Below are positions 7,217 through 12,641 of a stretch of 12,641 bases of DNA, piece by piece. Source of the stretch: Nitratifractor sp. (GTDB taxonomy: Bacteria > Campylobacterota > Campylobacteria > Campylobacterales > Sulfurovaceae); assembly GCA_015490055.1 (NCBI GenBank), contig WFYP01000111.1, forward strand, positions 1 through 12,641. Reading direction: 5' to 3'. The notes beneath the pieces are model-generated. The model worked only from the letters and a program-made list of their open reading frames with translations, searched no databases and was not told the DNA's origin. Within the stretch, counting starts at the first letter, position 1; every line of letters starts with the position of its first letter. Made by a program: the position numbers and the translations under genes.

Positions 7217-7696
7217 ATGAGTAAGAAAAAAGATTATCGCCCCAATGTTGCAGCTGTAGTTTTGTCGCACGATTTTTCAGAGAGTGGATTGTTCTTTTTA
7301 GCAAAGCGTAAAGGTATTAGAAGAGCTTGGCAATTTCCACAAGGTGGAATAGACGAGGGTGAGAGCTTAGAAGAAGCTCTATTGCGTGAATTAATGGAAG
7401 AGATAGGCACAAACGAAGTCGAGATAATAGCACAATTTCCAGAGTGGATTAGCTACGATTTCCCAAACAACAAAAGCAAATGCGATAAGAAATATCCATA
7501 TAAGGGGCAAAACCAGAAGTACTTTTTGGTTCGATTAAAAGAGGGTGCGGTTATAGATTTAAACAAAGATATTACGCCAGAGTTTGAGGATTATACTTAT
7601 GTAACAGAGGCAGAGCTTTTTAAAAAGGCTTTGTATATGAAGCGTAGGGCTTATAAAAGAGTAATAGAATACTTTAAGAGAGAGGGATATATTTAA
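7217..7696 (+). CDS. rppH: RNA pyrophosphohydrolase RppH (Nudix)
   Basis: This 159-aa protein has a complete Nudix box from G43 to G64 (G-x5-E49-x7-R57-E58-x2-E61-E62-x-G64). The flanking RKGIRRAWQFPQGG before the box and YPYKGQNQKYFLVRL after it are typical of RppH/NudH, which removes pyrophosphate from 5'-triphosphate mRNA ends and so starts decay; dinucleoside polyphosphates are alternative substrates. Older annotations call it invasion protein InvA or NudH. It is the first gene of the plus-strand operon and its TAA overlaps the lysC ATG by one base. Confidence 0.95.
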   Translation: MSKKKDYRPNVAAVVLSHDFSESGLFFLAKRKGIRRAWQFPQGGIDEGESLEEALLRELMEEIGTNEVEIIAQFPEWISYDFPNNKSKCDKKYPYKGQNQKYFLVRLKEGAVIDLNKDITPEFEDYTYVTEAELFKKALYMKRRAYKRVIEYFKREGYI

Positions 7697-8904
7697 TGTT
7701 AGTGGTTCAAAAGTATGGTGGTACAAGTGTTGGTACACTAGAGCGAATAGAGAATGTAGCATCTCGCGTTGCAAAGGCTAGAGAAGAGGGCAAAGATTTA
7801 GTAGTAGTAGTCTCAGCGATGAGTGGAGAGACAAATAAACTTATAGAGTATGCTCACCACTTCTCTAAAAATCCGAGCAAAAGAGAGATGGATATGCTAC
7901 TAAGCTCTGGCGAGAGAGTAACAGCTGCACTTTTAGCGATTGCACTAAATGAGATGGGGCATAAAACTATTGCACTAACTGGTCGCCAAGCTGGTATAAA
8001 AACAGACGATACCCATACATATGCGAGAATAGAGTCTATTAATACAGAAAGATTGCAAGAAGAGATTAGTAATGGCAATATTATAATTGTTGCAGGTTTT
8101 CAGGGTATTAACCATAATGGCGAAGTAACAACTCTAGGTCGAGGTGGTAGCGATTTGAGTGCAGTAGCATTAGCAGGAGCTTTAAAAGCAGATGCTTGCG
8201 AAATATACAGCGATGTAGATGGTATATATACAACCGACCCACGCATTGAGCCAAAGGCTAAAAAGTTAGATTATATATCTTATGATGAGATGCTAGAGCT
8301 TTCAAGCCTAGGAGCTAAGGTTTTACAAAACCGCTCGGTAGAATTGGCAAAAAAGATGGGTGTTAAAATTATTGCAAAAAGCAGTTTTAGCGATGGTGAA
8401 GGTACAGTAATATCAGATGAGAAAGGGGATAGTATGGAAGAGGTTTTAGTAAGTGGCGTAGCATTAGATAAGAATCAAGCAAGGGTTTCTTTAAGAGGCG
8501 TAACAGACCGCCCAGGAATTGCAGCAGAGATTTTTACAAAATTGGCAAACGAAAATATTAATGTAGATATGATAATTCAAAATGCTAGCGAAAATGGTAC
8601 TACTAACCTTGGCTTTACTGTTCCGCAAAGTGAAATTGCTCAGGCAAAAGAGGCTATGGAGAGCTTTGACCATGATGTAGATGGTGCAGATTATGATGAA
8701 GGTGTAGCAAAAGTATCTATTGTTGGTGTTGGTATGAAGAGCCATAGCGGAGTAGCTGCTAGTGCATTTACAGCTTTGGCAGAGAATGGCGTAAATATAG
8801 AGATGATTTCTACAAGCGAGATAAAAGTATCTATGGTAATAGATGAGAAATTTAGCGAATTAGCTGTAAGAGTACTACACGAAGTTTACGGATTAGATAA
8901 ATAA
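7696..8904 (+). CDS. lysC: Aspartate kinase LysC
   Basis: This 402-aa enzyme phosphorylates aspartate, the first step to lysine/diaminopimelate, threonine and methionine. KYGGTS (6-11) marks the ATP/aspartate site; the kinase domain continues to about 245 with SSGERVTAALLA (70-81), TLGRGGSDLSAVALA (146-160) and YSDVDGIYTTDPR (171-183). Two ACT regulatory domains follow (about 264-330 and 337-402), expected to bind lysine and/or threonine. Length matches the B. subtilis LysC and Corynebacterium type. A GAGAGGG ribosome site lies in the end of rppH. An internal start at M247 with its own ribosome site is listed separately. Confidence 0.97.
   Translation: MLVVQKYGGTSVGTLERIENVASRVAKAREEGKDLVVVVSAMSGETNKLIEYAHHFSKNPSKREMDMLLSSGERVTAALLAIALNEMGHKTIALTGRQAGIKTDDTHTYARIESINTERLQEEISNGNIIIVAGFQGINHNGEVTTLGRGGSDLSAVALAGALKADACEIYSDVDGIYTTDPRIEPKAKKLDYISYDEMLELSSLGAKVLQNRSVELAKKMGVKIIAKSSFSDGEGTVISDEKGDSMEEVLVSGVALDKNQARVSLRGVTDRPGIAAEIFTKLANENINVDMIIQNASENGTTNLGFTVPQSEIAQAKEAMESFDHDVDGADYDEGVAKVSIVGVGMKSHSGVAASAFTALAENGVNIEMISTSEIKVSMVIDEKFSELAVRVLHEVYGLDK
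8422..8904 (+). other. lysC: Probable internal translation start giving a LysC beta subunit
   Basis: Within lysC, AAAGGGG (8422-8428) stands 5 nt before an in-frame ATG at 8434 (codon 247). The product would be 156 aa, exactly the two ACT domains, beginning MEEVLVSGVALDKN. Known case: B. subtilis and C. glutamicum aspartokinases are alpha2-beta2 enzymes whose beta subunit is made from an in-frame internal start at about codon 246-250. The position and ribosome site seen here match that arrangement; expression in this organism is inference. Confidence 0.6.
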
Positions 8905-9443
8905 TGGATTTTAACGACTGGACGCTCCAAGCTATACGCGAGGAAGATTCGTGTTTTAGTTGGATGGAAGAGCTTCGTTTTAGCTGGATTCCTCAAGTTC
9001 AAAATGCTCTAAAGAAGATTCTTGAGGGGCAGAGTGTTATTATCGTAACCGATAGAGGCTTTAAGTGGTATGGTGATTATATTGTAGATAGAGTAAATAA
9101 ACTTAGTAATAATAGACCGTTTATTCCAATTTATAATATAGATGGTATCTTTCCGTCAGCTTATAATTTAAATGATGCTAACGAGTTAGATTATCTATAC
9201 GATATGCTAGATATTTCATTTGAAAATGGTTACTTTTTTTGGTATATTGGTAGTGGAGAGCATAAGCATTATGAGTATATCGAGCAAGATAAGGGTAGCC
9301 TAATTTGGCGATTAAATCGCGAGATAGAGGGGCTTTTTAGCTTAAATGGTAACGACCCATATATAGATATAAAACTTATACAATCATTTAAGTTACTAGA
9401 GCGAGCATTAGATGCAGCATTAATTGGAGAGATAGAACTTTGA
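8904..9443 (+). CDS. hobA: DnaA-binding replication initiation regulator HobA
   Basis: This 179-aa protein is recognised by its place between lysC and holB and by HobA-like segments: a Trp-rich N-terminus (DWTLQAIREED, FSWMEELRFSWI), the strand SVIIVTDRGFKWYGDYI (44-60), YFFWYIGSGEH (110-120) and the C-terminal IKLIQSFKLLERALDAAL (156-173). HobA is a SIS-fold protein, structurally like DiaA of E. coli; as a tetramer it binds DnaA domain I and promotes DnaA assembly on oriC in H. pylori. Its start overlaps the lysC stop (TAATG) with no clear ribosome site, so it probably depends on coupling. Sequence identity within the family is low, so the call leans partly on synteny. Confidence 0.88.
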   Translation: MDFNDWTLQAIREEDSCFSWMEELRFSWIPQVQNALKKILEGQSVIIVTDRGFKWYGDYIVDRVNKLSNNRPFIPIYNIDGIFPSAYNLNDANELDYLYDMLDISFENGYFFWYIGSGEHKHYEYIEQDKGSLIWRLNREIEGLFSLNGNDPYIDIKLIQSFKLLERALDAALIGEIEL

Positions 9444-10075
9444 GAATCGAGCCCATTAGCCAAGTATTAATTACGCAAGACTTTAATGGGGCGATAGAGA
9501 AGCTAAAAGAGGTAGTGCCAGAGGGTAGCGGATTTGAGCTTTTTATAAAAGAGGATGAAAGCTTTAAAGTAAGTGATGCTAACGAAGTAATTGCCAAAGC
9601 TTATCTATCTTCGGTAGAGAAAATATTTATCTGTTTAGCATCTAATCAATTCTCTGACGTGGTGCAAAATAGACTGCTTAAAGTTATAGAAGAGCCACCA
9701 AAAAATAAAGAGTTTATACTAATAACTCCCTCTAAATCAGCACTCTTGCCAACTATAAAATCGAGACTTCCTGTAAATAGTTTAGACTCTAATGAAAGCT
9801 CTATAGAGTTAAATTTGAATTTTAAGAACTTAACACTAGATGAGGTTTACAGCTTTATACAAGAGCAAAAACGCTTAAAACCAAAAGATGCAATGCCAAT
9901 AGTAGAGCAAATTATAAAAGATGCAATAAAAAGCGATGCATTTAATTTAGATGAAGCTACACTAGAGCTTTTGGGCAATGCAAGAGTAGCCCTAGATTTA
10001 GGCTCGCCTGCAGATTTTGTAATTACTACAGTGCTTTTAAAGCTACTAGCAAAAAAGAGAAGACGAGTTAAATAA
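9440..10075 (+). CDS. holB: DNA polymerase III delta' subunit, reduced epsilon-type
   Basis: This 211-aa protein is part of the clamp loader. The clear AAA+ stretch is at 56-110: LSSVEKIFICLASNQFSDVVQNRLLKVIEEPP, then FILITPSKSALLPTIKSRL, corresponding to the DnaX/HolB core around sensor 1. There are only about 55 residues before it, so the P-loop region and zinc module of the E. coli protein (334 aa) are absent, as is much of the C-terminal collar. Since delta' is not an active ATPase, loss of the P-loop is tolerable. The start is TTG (9440-9442), overlapping the hobA TGA as TTGA, with GGAG at 9426-9429. Synteny with H. pylori and C. jejuni supports the call. Confidence 0.85.
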   Translation: MRIEPISQVLITQDFNGAIEKLKEVVPEGSGFELFIKEDESFKVSDANEVIAKAYLSSVEKIFICLASNQFSDVVQNRLLKVIEEPPKNKEFILITPSKSALLPTIKSRLPVNSLDSNESSIELNLNFKNLTLDEVYSFIQEQKRLKPKDAMPIVEQIIKDAIKSDAFNLDEATLELLGNARVALDLGSPADFVITTVLLKLLAKKRRRVK

Positions 10076-11211
10076 TGCATATATATGAGATTAGTAAACC
10101 AAATAATATAGTAGAGTACTTAAAAGAGTTAGGCGTAGAGGGTGGTGGTATAAAGATAATGGCTAAAAAAGCCGAGCTTATATTTGTAAAGATAAAAGAG
10201 TTAAAAACACCAGCCGTAAATATTTTAAAGCAAGATGCCCTAAGTGTTGGAGCAGAGCTAGCCGTGCCAAGTGGCGTAATAATTTGCGAAAAAGAGTATT
10301 ACGACTGTTTGTTAATAGGAACAAAACGCCAATTAGAGCGATTAGCAAGAAAAGAGTTAGCACAACCATTTGGTTTAAAAAGAGTTGCCAAAGTTTTAAA
10401 ATCTCTGCTTCTAAATAAAAGTTTCGAGCTTAAAATTATGGGCGTAATTAATGCAAATAGCGATAGCTTCTTTAGCGGTAGCCGATTTGTTGGGCAAGAA
10501 GCAGTAAATCAGATAGAGCAGATGATAAATGACGGTGCTAATATAATAGACATAGGTGGCGTATCTAGTCGCCCTGGCTCTAAAGCTGTAAGTGCGTCAG
10601 AAGAGCTTTCAAGAGTAAAAGATATTCTCGATACTATCAAAATAGAAAAACTTTACGAAAAAGCAACATTTAGTATAGACTCATACACGCCAGAAGTTGT
10701 AGAGTACGCCCTAAATTGTGGCTTTAAAATCATAAACGATATAACAGGTGCAAGAGACGAGAAACTTATAAAATTAGCTACTAAATATGGAGCTAAACTA
10801 TGCATTATGCATATGCAAGGCACACCAGATATTATGCAAAAAAATCCAAAATATGAGTGCGTAGTAAGCGAAGTAGATGAATTTTTTGCTAAACAGATAG
10901 CCAAATGCGAAGAGCTAGGACTTAGCAGAGAAGATATAATTTTAGATGTAGGCATAGGCTTTGGCAAGAGTTTAGAGCATAATTTAGAACTGCTAAAAGC
11001 CCACCACCACTTTACCCATTTTGGATGCGAACTCTTAATAGGAGCAAGCCGAAAATCGATGATAGATATGATAACCTCAACACCAACCGAAAAACGCCTA
11101 CCAGGAACCCTAATAATCCACAGTAAAGCAGTAGAACGAGGAGCAAGCATAGTTAGATGCCACGATGTTAAAGAACACTATCAGGCTTTTAAAGTATGGG
11201 AGAGGCTTTAA
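10075..11211 (+). CDS. folP: Dihydropteroate synthase FolP with N-terminal extension
   Basis: This 378-aa enzyme joins p-aminobenzoate to hydroxymethyl-dihydropterin pyrophosphate in folate synthesis and is the sulfonamide target. The TIM-barrel domain starts near 118: IMGVINANSDSF (121-132), DIGGVSSRPGS (159-169), FSIDSY (199-204), IINDITG (219-225), CIMHMQGTP (243-251), ILDVGIGFGKS (289-299), IGASRKSMI (322-330) and RCHDV (361-365). The first loop has NANSDSF where NVTPDSF is usual. Residues 1-117 are an extra N-terminal domain absent from the E. coli enzyme (about 282 aa); H. pylori FolP is similarly long. The start overlaps the holB stop (TAATG). The gene ends 16 bp from the convergent tautomerase gene with no terminator hairpin between. 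Confidence 0.95.
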   Translation: MHIYEISKPNNIVEYLKELGVEGGGIKIMAKKAELIFVKIKELKTPAVNILKQDALSVGAELAVPSGVIICEKEYYDCLLIGTKRQLERLARKELAQPFGLKRVAKVLKSLLLNKSFELKIMGVINANSDSFFSGSRFVGQEAVNQIEQMINDGANIIDIGGVSSRPGSKAVSASEELSRVKDILDTIKIEKLYEKATFSIDSYTPEVVEYALNCGFKIINDITGARDEKLIKLATKYGAKLCIMHMQGTPDIMQKNPKYECVVSEVDEFFAKQIAKCEELGLSREDIILDVGIGFGKSLEHNLELLKAHHHFTHFGCELLIGASRKSMIDMITSTPTEKRLPGTLIIHSKAVERGASIVRCHDVKEHYQAFKVWERL

Positions 11212-11227
11212 TTTGTTCAAGATTAGA

Positions 11228-11569
11228 TTAAAATACTAATTTAGAATATGTTTCATTTTCTATTTCAGATATTTCAACAGTAATAGATAATGGTTTTATA
11301 CCTATATTCTCAAATTCATTTAAAACCAAATTTGATAATAACTTTTTTAACTCTTTATCTCTTCCTGATAATATGCGTATAGTTATATGAATAAAGCTGA
11401 TTTTTTTATTCCCTGTTTGATAATGTTTGTATGCTATAGCTCTTATTTTAATATCATTTTCTTCAAATAGATTTGATTTGAAAGTAGCTTTGTAAACTTT
11501 ATTAATCAACTCTATTGGTGTAATAGAATTTTCTAAATCATTTGAATATTCAATAATACAGTGTGGCAT
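11228..11569 (-). CDS. CHMI-like tautomerase (5-carboxymethyl-2-hydroxymuconate isomerase family)
   Basis: This 113-aa protein has MPHCIIEYSNDLE at its start, so removal of Met exposes the catalytic N-terminal proline of the tautomerase superfamily. Further CHMI features are KIRAIAYKHYQTGN (41-54, with candidate Arg43), FIHITIRILSGRD (59-71) and the C-terminal strand SITVEISEI (95-103). The reference enzyme acts in homoprotocatechuate breakdown, but no such pathway genes are here, so the substrate is unknown. An AAGGA site (11578-11582) precedes the ATG. It lies 37 bp downstream of the antitoxin gene in the same direction and could be read from the toxin-antitoxin promoter. Confidence 0.85.
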   Translation of the reverse strand: MPHCIIEYSNDLENSITPIELINKVYKATFKSNLFEENDIKIRAIAYKHYQTGNKKISFIHITIRILSGRDKELKKLLSNLVLNEFENIGIKPLSITVEISEIENETYSKLVF

Positions 11570-11606
11570 TTTAAAGTTCCTTTATATATTTTTATGTTGC
11601 AGTTTT

Positions 11607-11888
11607 TTATGCAACAGCTTGCAATTCAATACCAAAGCTATTTAATACTTTTAAAACAGTATCAAATCGTGGGTGTGCATTTGATTTGAAAGATTTATAT
11701 AGGCTCTCTCTGCTTAATCCACTCTCTTTTGATACTTTAGTCATTCCCTTTGCTCTTGCTATCTCATCTATAGCAGTTAAGAACTCTTCCATATCACCAT
11801 CTTTTAAAATTTCTGTTAAGTATGTTGCAATAACTTTATTATCGTCAAGATAGTTTACTATATCGAACTCTTGTAATTTACCACTCAT
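11607..11888 (-). CDS. HTH antitoxin of a HigBA-type toxin-antitoxin pair
   Basis: This 93-aa protein resembles the addiction-module antidote family with an Xre-like DNA-binding domain. The N-terminal LQEFDIVNYLDDNKVIATYLTEIL is typical of the family, and the helix-turn-helix lies at about 49-70 (GMTKVSKESGLSRESLYKSF), followed by HPRFDTVLKVLNSFGIEL. It should neutralise the adjacent toxin and repress the shared promoter by binding the palindrome at 12188-12205. Its ATG lies inside the toxin gene (11-nt overlap) and has a strong ribosome site AAGGAGTA. A short inverted repeat TGTTGC/GCAACA (11595-11616) spans its stop codon. Confidence 0.9.
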   Translation of the reverse strand: MSGKLQEFDIVNYLDDNKVIATYLTEILKDGDMEEFLTAIDEIARAKGMTKVSKESGLSRESLYKSFKSNAHPRFDTVLKVLNSFGIELQAVA

Positions 11889-12180
11889 TTGAATACTCCT
11901 TTAAGATAGTTTTGGCTTTCTTTATATCTTTTTGTTGTGTAGATTTATCACTACCTATTAGTAGTAAAATAATCTTTTCTTCTTTTTTTGTATAGTAAAC
12001 TTTATACCCTGGTCCAGTTGTAATTCTTAATTCGTAAATGTTACTTTCAAGGTATTTAAAATCACCAAAATTACCTACATTCAGCCTTTTGATACGCCTA
12101 AGTATAGAAACTTTGCCTTGAATATCTTTAAGTTTAGTTAGCCAATTAGAAAAATTTTCTGTTTCTAAAATTTTATACAT
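11878..12180 (-). CDS. RelE/ParE-superfamily toxin (HigB / phage Gp49-like)
   Basis: This 100-aa protein matches the addiction-module killer family: ETENFSNWLTKLKD near the N-terminus, ILRRIKRLNVGNFGDFKYL (27-45), ELRITTGPGYKVYYT (50-64), then LLLIGSDKSTQQKDIKKAK (72-90). Members fold like RelE and most cut mRNA at the ribosome; here activity is inferred from family only. The toxin precedes the antitoxin, the order of higBA modules. The start fits family alignments and there is no later Met. There is no Shine-Dalgarno sequence, and the predicted transcript would start at or next to the ATG. Confidence 0.92.
   Translation of the reverse strand: MYKILETENFSNWLTKLKDIQGKVSILRRIKRLNVGNFGDFKYLESNIYELRITTGPGYKVYYTKKEEKIILLLIGSDKSTQQKDIKKAKTILKEYSNEW
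11894..11901 (-). promoter_or_regulatory. Strong ribosome binding site of the antitoxin
   Basis: On the minus strand this reads AAGGAGTA, followed 5 nt later by the antitoxin ATG (11886-11888). It lies inside the toxin coding sequence and fixes the antitoxin start. It is close to the ideal Shine-Dalgarno sequence, unlike the toxin start, which has none. Confidence 0.8.
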
Positions 12181-12185
12181 AATAA

Positions 12186-12214
12186 ATTGTATCTAAATAG
12201 ATACAGTTTGTCAA
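12186..12214 (-). promoter_or_regulatory. Toxin-antitoxin promoter, near-consensus -35/-10
   Basis: On the minus strand TTGACA (12214-12209) is followed by a 17-bp spacer and TACAAT (12191-12186), almost the sigma-70 consensus with optimal spacing. Transcription should begin near 12178-12180, at the toxin ATG itself. A canonical -35 box is unusual for this phylum, whose housekeeping promoters usually lack one, which fits an acquired module. Confidence 0.75.
12188..12205. promoter_or_regulatory. Palindromic operator over the toxin-antitoxin promoter
   Basis: TGTATCTA-AA-TAGATACA is a perfect 8+8 bp inverted repeat with a 2-bp centre. It overlaps the -10 box and most of the spacer, so a bound HTH antitoxin dimer would block RNA polymerase. 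Autorepression of this kind is standard for these modules; the binding itself is inferred. Confidence 0.75.
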
Positions 12215-12238
12215 GTAGTTGCAGTACTAGATTTTATA

Positions 12239-12274
12239 AAAATTGCTACACCTAAACTTAGATGTAGCAATTTT
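12239..12274. terminator. Bidirectional intrinsic terminator
   Basis: AAAATTGCTACA (12239-12250) and TGTAGCAATTTT (12263-12274) form a perfect 12-bp stem around a 12-nt loop. A T-run follows on the plus strand, and on the minus strand the stem runs into T-rich TTTTTATAAAAT. On the minus strand it starts right after the TAA of the coiled-coil gene, so it mainly ends that transcript and shields the toxin-antitoxin promoter. Confidence 0.8.
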
Positions 12275-12641
12275 TTAGTAGTCTCTCTGTGCTTGTGCTA
12301 TTTTTGTATTTAAATTCTTAGTAAGCTGTTTAACTTTTGAAAGAATTTGTTCTCTTTTGTGGTATAACTCTGCTTTTTCATCTTCTAGCTTTAACTCTTT
12401 GTCTAGTAGTTTATTTTCTTCTTCTACGAGTTTACTATACTCTTTTTTTAACTCTTTTAACTCTTTATCGATTTTATGAACACTTTTCATAATTGAATCG
12501 TAATCTTTTTGATACTCTTCGAGTTTGTTTACATCTTCTTCATTGAGAATGAGTTTTCTTACACGCTTTGCTTTGTTTAGTTTAGTATGAAGTTCTCTCT
12601 CTTTTTCATGTATTTTTGAAGATAACTCTAATATTTTAGAC
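12275..12641 (-). CDS. Coiled-coil protein, C-terminal part (5' end outside window)
   Basis: The frame stays open from the stop at 12275 to the window edge: 50 further codons lie upstream of the first internal ATG (12490), and they read like the rest (KIHEKERELHTKLNKAKRVRKLI, NEEDVNKLEEYQKDYDS). So the gene is partial here and the ATG at 12490 is probably internal. The visible 121 residues are almost entirely E, K, L, Q and D in heptad-like order, a long coiled coil without transmembrane segments or recognisable catalytic motifs. The function is not identifiable from this fragment. It ends in the hairpin terminator at 12239-12274. Confidence 0.75.
   Translation of the reverse strand, partial: SKILELSSKIHEKERELHTKLNKAKRVRKLILNEEDVNKLEEYQKDYDSIMKSVHKIDKELKELKKEYSKLVEEENKLLDKELKLEDEKAELYHKREQILSKVKQLTKNLNTKIAQAQRDY

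Noticed and set aside
10653..11150. 165-codon minus-strand open frame opposite folP
   Set aside because: It is fully antisense to conserved DHPS motifs, and its Ser/Leu/Ile composition is that of a shadow frame.
10990..11150. More C-rich codons (CCA, ACC, CAC) in the last part of folP, considered as a sign of recombination
   Set aside because: The conserved motifs continue normally and the shift is mild over about 50 codons; amino acid content explains part of it.
11595..11616. TGTTGC/GCAACA inverted repeat at the antitoxin stop, considered as a terminator before the tautomerase gene
   Set aside because: The stem is 6 bp with a 10-nt loop and no T-run on the minus strand; too weak to call.

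Overview
The window is AT-rich, densely packed bacterial DNA from a member of the Campylobacterota (Epsilonproteobacteria). The strongest evidence is the gene order rppH - lysC - hobA - holB - folP on the plus strand, facing hemW - tatB - tatC - queA on the minus strand. As I recall, the same block occurs in Helicobacter pylori (around HP1226-HP1232) and Campylobacter jejuni (around Cj0577c-Cj0585). HobA, a DnaA-binding protein known only from this phylum, supports the assignment. The genus cannot be fixed from sequence alone; a free-living Sulfurimonas/Sulfurovum/Arcobacter-like organism is plausible.

Layout. Positions 1-282 are non-coding and hold a roughly 247-bp nested inverted-repeat element (14-260) followed by a run of eight G. 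From 7101 down to 283 lie nine minus-strand genes with gaps of 2-32 bp or overlaps, probably one operon: hemW, tatB, tatC, queA, a small membrane protein, an NlpC/P60-SPOR lipoprotein, yaaA, a DUF1016/PDDEXK nuclease-like gene and a SUI1-domain protein. A 115-bp divergent region (7102-7216) separates it from the plus-strand operon rppH-lysC-hobA-holB-folP (7217-11211), in which every junction overlaps by 1-4 bases (TAATG or TTGA), implying translational coupling.

After folP the character changes to accessory. A minus-strand CHMI-like tautomerase gene (11228-11569) lies downstream of a HigBA-type toxin-antitoxin pair (toxin 11878-12180, antitoxin 11607-11888). The pair has a near-consensus promoter with a palindromic operator. 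A bidirectional hairpin terminator (12239-12274) insulates it from the 3' part of a coiled-coil gene that runs off the window end.

Functionally, the left operon combines protein export (TatB/TatC), tRNA queuosine synthesis, haem trafficking, cell-wall hydrolysis and peroxide stress. The right operon combines mRNA 5'-end processing, aspartate-family amino acid synthesis, replication initiation and elongation, and folate synthesis. I see no clearly new multi-gene system. The most notable points are the toxin gene with a predicted leaderless start beside a strongly initiated antitoxin, the palindromic element whose two arms differ by compensatory changes, the large periplasmic insertion in TatC, and a likely internal start in lysC that would make a separate regulatory subunit.
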